Origin: an uncultured Lachnospiraceae bacterium
GTDB taxonomy: Bacteria > Bacillota > Clostridia > Lachnospirales > Lachnospiraceae
Assembly: GCA_902797705.1 (NCBI GenBank)
Contig: CADBTX010000307.1
Coordinates: forward strand, 1-8,865
Direction of reading: 5' to 3'
DNA length: 8,865 nt
The notes beneath the pieces were generated by a model. The model saw nothing but the letters and a program-made list of their open reading frames with translations. It searched no databases and had not been told where the DNA came from. Positions 5,631 to 8,865 of the stretch are shown piece by piece (position 1 is the stretch's first letter; each line of letters opens with the position of its first letter). The position numbers and the translations under genes are program-made.

Positions 5631-7433
5631 CTATTCAAGTGTATCATCATCGTCAAACATTTCGTAATACTGATACTGCCGGTATTTTAGGAGATCCGGG
5701 TCATCCATGACGGTATCGGAGTCGTTCCCGTCGGCCTTCAAAGTGTGTATGGCGCTTACCACAGGGGTTTTCAGGTACTGTTCATTAAGAAAGGCACGGT
5801 ATCCCGTGAGTTCTGTCCCGGCGCAGTTTAACGTCAGGTTCCCAAGGAAGCCGGGGCTTATTTCAAGATCATGTTCTTCTTCGATATCGTAATTCGCCCA
5901 TATTAAGAAGGGCACAGTGTAGCGGAGACGGTTATCCTCATCCGAAAGGTCGGCGCCGGTCTTTCCATTGAGTTTCAGAAGAGGTTCCATCACGTGATCC
6001 GCCACCTGATGATCCCCGAAAAATACGATGAGCGTAGGATCGCTTATGCTGTCAAAATAGGAGATAAGATCCTTAAATGCCGAGTCCGTGATCTTTTCTA
6101 AGGAGAGATAGGCCTCTATGGGGCGGTCACCCTCAAGTCCGGCGACAGAGATATCGGGAGTAAAATTATCGTATTCTCCGGAGTATTCCGAGTGGTTCTG
6201 CATGGTGACGTTAAAGGAAAAAAGCGGGGTTTCCTTTCCGTTTTCCTTATACTGCTCAATGATCTCATTAAACAGGCATTTATCGCTTATATACTTTCTT
6301 ACGTATTCCGGAGAGCGCTCCTTGAAATGATCGATAAAGTACATTTTATCAAAGCCTAAAAGGGGATAGGCTTTATCCCTTGCCCAGCCTCGGGCTCTGA
6401 AGGGGTGCATGGCAACAGTCCTGTAGCCCCTTTCACTCAGGTATGAGGGCATGGCATCGGTCTTTTTCCTTAAAAACTGCTGGAAGGGAATGGATCCCTG
6501 GGGAAGAAAAGCCATGCTGTGGCCTGTAAGAAATTCATATTCAGTATTCGGGGTATTGCCGCCCTTTACGGATACGTGGAGATGTCCGGATTTCACGTTC
6601 TTTTCTTCCATAAGGGAACGGATAAAGGGCATATAATCCTCATTGGTATCAAAGTCCGCAAGGACAGAGGGATCGGCAAAGGCTTCGCACATGATGACTA
6701 TGATATTCGGGGTGGAAGAGTCTGCTTCAACGGTCTCCTTATCATCTCCTCCGTATTCACTGTAGAGAGAAGCACGGATACTGTCTTTATGGTAATCCCG
6801 GGGCTTTTCCGCCTCAAGGAACTGCATATCATAGATAAAGGCGAAGACGGTGCCGTCACGCATGGTCATTGTGGAGGGGGTAAAGAGCTTATCGTAGACC
6901 TTAAGCTTCTTTATCACCTTATCACTCTGGACAAAGGGAACATATGCCAGGATAAGGAAAAGGAGGGACATCAGGGAAAGCGCGGCCCTGAGCTTTTTTT
7001 GTTCCTTTATTTGAAAGGTGCAGAAGGCAATGGAGACGATGATAAGGAGAAAGATGATCCCGGTGATCACAACCCTTTTCACAGGAGTGTAATCATAATT
7101 ATCCGCCACGCTGAAGGCAGTCCTTAAGGAAAAAAGATCCCAGGGAACTATGGTATTTCCCCGGAATCTGTATACGTAGTGATCGGCGATGCCGAAAAGG
7201 AATGCGGACAGGGAAAGGACAAATAGTGAGATCCTTAAATGGCCGGTGAGTCCGTAAAACAGACAGGCCAGTACATAAAAAAAGATAAGGTTGACCGGTA
7301 TCAGTACGGCTTTTATCCCCCATTTTTCATGAAAGGGGTTTCTTAAAAACCACTCCATGCAAAAGAAAATGAGAAGGGGACAGAGAAAATGGTAGTAAAT
7401 TGAGGCACCCTTATGAAGAAGGTTTTGCTTCAT
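5631..7433 (-). CDS. LTA synthase-family membrane phosphoglycerol transferase (sulfatase fold)
   Basis: This 600-residue protein has five predicted N-terminal membrane helices (roughly residues 12-30, 40-62, 66-88, 118-140, 148-168) and an outward-facing alkaline-phosphatase/sulfatase-fold domain from about 240. Residues matching the LtaS active site are Glu250 (IIVIMCEAF, metal ligand), Thr294 (GGNTPNTEYE, expected nucleophile), the basic/aromatic site around His343-Trp350 (MHPFRARGW), His414 (MQNHSEY) and Asp474-His475 (FFGDHQ). LtaS itself uses Glu255, Thr300, Asp475 and His476. The family moves glycerol-phosphate from phosphatidylglycerol onto a glycolipid-anchored polymer or another glycan. 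True LTA synthesis is plausible but unproven, because paralogues act as primases or modify other glycans. The C-terminus is very acidic (DDDD near the end). The start overlaps metA by 23 bases and has a GGAGG 9 bases upstream inside metA. yfhO follows directly after its TAG. Confidence 0.87.
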   Translation of the reverse strand: MKQNLLHKGASIYYHFLCPLLIFFCMEWFLRNPFHEKWGIKAVLIPVNLIFFYVLACLFYGLTGHLRISLFVLSLSAFLFGIADHYVYRFRGNTIVPWDLFSLRTAFSVADNYDYTPVKRVVITGIIFLLIIVSIAFCTFQIKEQKKLRAALSLMSLLFLILAYVPFVQSDKVIKKLKVYDKLFTPSTMTMRDGTVFAFIYDMQFLEAEKPRDYHKDSIRASLYSEYGGDDKETVEADSSTPNIIVIMCEAFADPSVLADFDTNEDYMPFIRSLMEEKNVKSGHLHVSVKGGNTPNTEYEFLTGHSMAFLPQGSIPFQQFLRKKTDAMPSYLSERGYRTVAMHPFRARGWARDKAYPLLGFDKMYFIDHFKERSPEYVRKYISDKCLFNEIIEQYKENGKETPLFSFNVTMQNHSEYSGEYDNFTPDISVAGLEGDRPIEAYLSLEKITDSAFKDLISYFDSISDPTLIVFFGDHQVADHVMEPLLKLNGKTGADLSDEDNRLRYTVPFLIWANYDIEEEHDLEISPGFLGNLTLNCAGTELTGYRAFLNEQYLKTPVVSAIHTLKADGNDSDTVMDDPDLLKYRQYQYYEMFDDDDTLE

Positions 7434-8349
7434 CGGGAAGATCCTCCAGAGTATAGGGTGTAGCCTGATAAACGTAATAATTCAGCCAGTTTGTATAGAG
7501 GATATTGGCATGGCTCCTCCAGGAAAGGATGGGGCGGTTTTCCGGATTGTCAAAGGGGTAGTAGTTTTTCGGTATCTCTATTTCAAGTCCCTTTGACTTA
7601 TCGCGCTTATATTCGTTATCCAGTGTAAATCTGTCATATTCCGGATGTCCCATGACAAAGATCCTGGAACCGTCCTTTGTCATGCAGAGAAAAACCCCGG
7701 CTTCATCGGACTCCGCATTGACTATGATGTCTTCGACCCCGTGGATATCAGCGGCATCCACGGCGGTATGCCTGGAATGGGGTGCGTAAAAGATGTCATC
7801 AAAGCCTCTGACCAAAGGGATCTTCCGGTTCATTACCCTCTGGGCAAATACTCCGAAGAGCTTTTTCTCCAGCCTTTTTTTCTTAAGGCCGTAGTGGTAA
7901 TAAAGTCCCGCCTGGGCGCCCCAGCAGATATGGAAGGTGCTGGTCACATGGGTAGTGGTCCATTTGAATATATCGCAGAGTTCGTCCCAGTAGTCCACTT
8001 CTTCAAATTCCAGAGTCTCCACGGGAGCTCCTGTGATTATCATGCCGTCATAACGGTGGGATCTGATCTCCGTGAAGGTGGTGTAGAACTGGTTCAGGTG
8101 ATTGGCGGAGGTGTTCTTGGAAACATGGCTCTCTATAGTAAGGAAGGTGATATCCACCTGCAGTGGTGAATTGGAAAGAGAGCGGAGGATCTGCAGCTCC
8201 GTGTCCTCCTTAAGGGGCATGAGGTTAAGGATCACTATCTTCAGGGGACGTATATCCTGGTGCAGTGACCTTAGTTCGTCCATTACAAATATGTTTTCGT
8301 TTTCAAGTATCTCCCTTGCGGGAAGATCCCGCTGGACTTTAATGGGCAT
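7411..8349 (-). CDS. metA: Homoserine O-acetyltransferase (MetA family)
   Basis: MetA acylates the hydroxyl of L-homoserine, the first committed step of methionine synthesis. The 312 residues are full length for the family. Catalytic residues fall at the classical numbers: Cys142 (FHICWGAQAG, acyl-enzyme nucleophile), His235 and Glu237 (VMGHPEYDR), and Lys47 (LMPLKEDTE). Residue 111 is Glu (TGAPVETLEF). In published work on this family, Glu111 marks acetyl-CoA users and Gly111 succinyl-CoA users, so O-acetylhomoserine is the expected product although automated naming often says succinyltransferase. A GGAGAG lies 6 bases before the ATG. It is the first gene of a leftward operon with the LTA-synthase-like and yfhO genes and is divergent from an arginase-fold gene. 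No SAM riboswitch or T-box is evident in the short upstream region. Confidence 0.96.
   Translation of the reverse strand: MPIKVQRDLPAREILENENIFVMDELRSLHQDIRPLKIVILNLMPLKEDTELQILRSLSNSPLQVDITFLTIESHVSKNTSANHLNQFYTTFTEIRSHRYDGMIITGAPVETLEFEEVDYWDELCDIFKWTTTHVTSTFHICWGAQAGLYYHYGLKKKRLEKKLFGVFAQRVMNRKIPLVRGFDDIFYAPHSRHTAVDAADIHGVEDIIVNAESDEAGVFLCMTKDGSRIFVMGHPEYDRFTLDNEYKRDKSKGLEIEIPKNYYPFDNPENRPILSWRSHANILYTNWLNYYVYQATPYTLEDLPDEAKPSS
7443..7447 (-). promoter_or_regulatory. Ribosome binding site of the LTA-synthase-like gene, inside metA
   Basis: GGAGG on the minus strand, 9 bases before the ATG at 7431-7433 and embedded in the last codons of metA. It supports a start that overlaps metA by 23 bases, and co-transcription of the two genes. 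Confidence 0.7.
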
Positions 8350-8355
8350 TTTCTA

Positions 8356-8361
8356 CTCTCC
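8356..8361 (-). promoter_or_regulatory. metA: Ribosome binding site of metA
   Basis: GGAGAG on the minus strand, 6 bases before the ATG at 8347-8349; counting GGAG alone the spacing is 8. It supports the chosen start. Confidence 0.65.
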
Positions 8362-8373
8362 GATCTTTTTACA

Positions 8374-8379
8374 ATTATA
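8374..8379 (-). promoter_or_regulatory. Possible -10 box of the metA operon
   Basis: A perfect TATAAT on the minus strand within an AT-rich tract. The sequence 16-18 bases upstream is a poor -35 match (around ATCCCG). An alternative pair is TTGTTT (8405-8410) with TAGATT (8382-8387), spaced 17 bases. The true start point cannot be decided from sequence. Confidence 0.4.
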
Positions 8380-8493
8380 ATAATCTAACACTTTTTCGGG
8401 ATTGAAACAAGAGTGGGCAAGTGTGATTAATGATAAAGAGTGAGCGCGTTTATCTTGAACTCCGATTTGAACTGTAAGCTGATAGAAGGTAAT

Positions 8494-8865
8494 ATGTGGG
8501 TTATGGCAGATGTATTTGATTTTTCGGGAATGTATGAAAAGTATGACAGAGCCCTTCTCGATATGAACGTGATAGACCTTAAGGATGTGAGAGGCACGGG
8601 ACTCTACGTGGACAGTGAGGGAGAGAGGGCGATCCGGGAGGCGATCCGGGATAGATGCAGCTCACCTGTACACCTTATCGATACCGGGGACTATCACTAT
8701 GTGACCCGGCTTTTTCTCTATGATATCAGGGAGGGATTCGACCTTCTGGTCTACGACCACCATGATGACAATAAGCCTCCGGAGTTTCAGGGATTAAGAT
8801 CCTGCGGATCCTGGATAAAGGACGCCCTGGAGGATATGGGAGATACCTTATGCTCCGTGAAACTG
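8494..8865 (+). CDS. Arginase/ureohydrolase-fold family protein, N-terminal part (runs off right edge)
   Basis: The 124 codons seen encode the start of an arginase-like metallohydrolase. IDTGDYHYVTRLFL contains the histidine (8695-8697) that would match the first metal ligand, and LLVYDHHDDNKPP has a D-x-H-x-D pattern (8755-8769) matching the DAHxD metal site of ureohydrolases. It is followed by GLRSCGSWIKDALE, which I recall from uncharacterised arginase-family proteins of Clostridia. Its substrate is unknown and it may not act on arginine. The start is uncertain. ATG 8494 has AGAAGG only 4 bases upstream. ATG 8503 has it 13 bases upstream and gives the homolog-like beginning MADVFDFSG. GTG 8440 is also open in frame and would add 18 residues. 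A 12-base near-perfect tandem repeat (8629-8652) encodes AIRE-AIRD. Confidence 0.75.
   Translation, partial: MWVMADVFDFSGMYEKYDRALLDMNVIDLKDVRGTGLYVDSEGERAIREAIRDRCSSPVHLIDTGDYHYVTRLFLYDIREGFDLLVYDHHDDNKPPEFQGLRSCGSWIKDALEDMGDTLCSVKL

Larger units (their letters stand above)
8350..8493. other. Divergent intergenic region between metA and the arginase-fold gene
   Basis: About 144 bases, AT-rich next to metA, hold the metA ribosome binding site and -10 candidate. There is a 7-base direct repeat, AAGAGTG, at 8409-8415 and 8436-8442 (27 bases apart), and inverted hexamers ACACTT (8388-8393) and AAGTGT (8419-8424). These could be regulator sites but are short enough to be chance. A TTGAAA at 8402-8407 could be a plus-strand -35 box, but only a weak -10 (GATTAA, 8425-8430) follows at 17 bases. 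No riboswitch-like fold or intrinsic terminator was recognised by eye. Confidence 0.4.

Noticed and set aside
5631..5633. TAG between two in-frame genes as a possible recoded (pyrrolysine) codon
   Set aside because: TAG also ends metF and yfhO here, and both flanking proteins have complete, family-typical ends and starts; normal termination is the better reading.
6519..7127. 202-codon open frame on the plus strand inside the LTA-synthase-like gene
   Set aside because: Antisense to conserved active-site coding sequence; composition is that of a complement frame.
7645..8169. 174-codon open frame on the plus strand inside metA
   Set aside because: It lies wholly antisense to a secure metA with all catalytic residues, has no family motif I recognise, and is explained by codon bias of the real gene.
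8629..8652. Tandem 12-base repeat (two near-identical units)
   Set aside because: In frame inside the arginase-fold gene, encoding AIRE-AIRD in a helix-like stretch; two copies only, so a local duplication rather than a repeat array.

Overview
The window looks like ordinary chromosome from a Clostridia-type Firmicute, most likely Lachnospiraceae. This is an inference from protein sequence character: a RluF-type pseudouridine synthase, a MetA with the acetyl-CoA-type residue, an LTA-synthase/YfhO pair, and an arginase-fold protein of a kind I recall from that family. AGGAG-type ribosome binding sites and frequent ATA/AGG codons fit. Genes are packed almost without gaps; the largest non-coding stretch is about 140 bases. 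I see no mobile element, CRISPR array, tRNA or rRNA.

Left block (1-2044, minus strand): a stand-alone receiver-domain response regulator, a RluF-type 23S rRNA pseudouridine synthase, and the N-terminal 311 residues of NAD-dependent DNA ligase LigA, which runs off the left edge. Each junction is a 4-base ATGA overlap, so the three are probably one translationally coupled operon, driven by a promoter at about 2079-2107.

Middle: metF (methylenetetrahydrofolate reductase, plus strand, 2122-2997) is divergent from that operon. The two promoters overlap back to back in a 77-base spacer. metF then converges on the next operon with only 2 bases between the stop codons.

Right block (3000-8349, minus strand): metA (homoserine O-acetyltransferase by its Glu111), then an LTA-synthase-like membrane sulfatase-fold protein (23-base overlap), then a YfhO-family polytopic membrane protein that begins immediately after the previous stop codon and in the same reading frame. 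A phosphoglycerol-polymer synthase next to a YfhO protein suggests synthesis and glycosyl decoration of a cell-surface polymer. Methionine genes (metA, metF) sit on either side of this pair. At the right edge (from about 8494, plus strand) is the start of an arginase-fold protein, divergent from metA.

I found no clear evidence of an undescribed multi-gene system. The points most worth a second look are the TAG-ATG in-frame junction between the LTA-synthase-like and YfhO genes, the receiver protein with a replaced switch residue in a DNA ligase/rRNA modification operon, and the overlapping divergent promoters.
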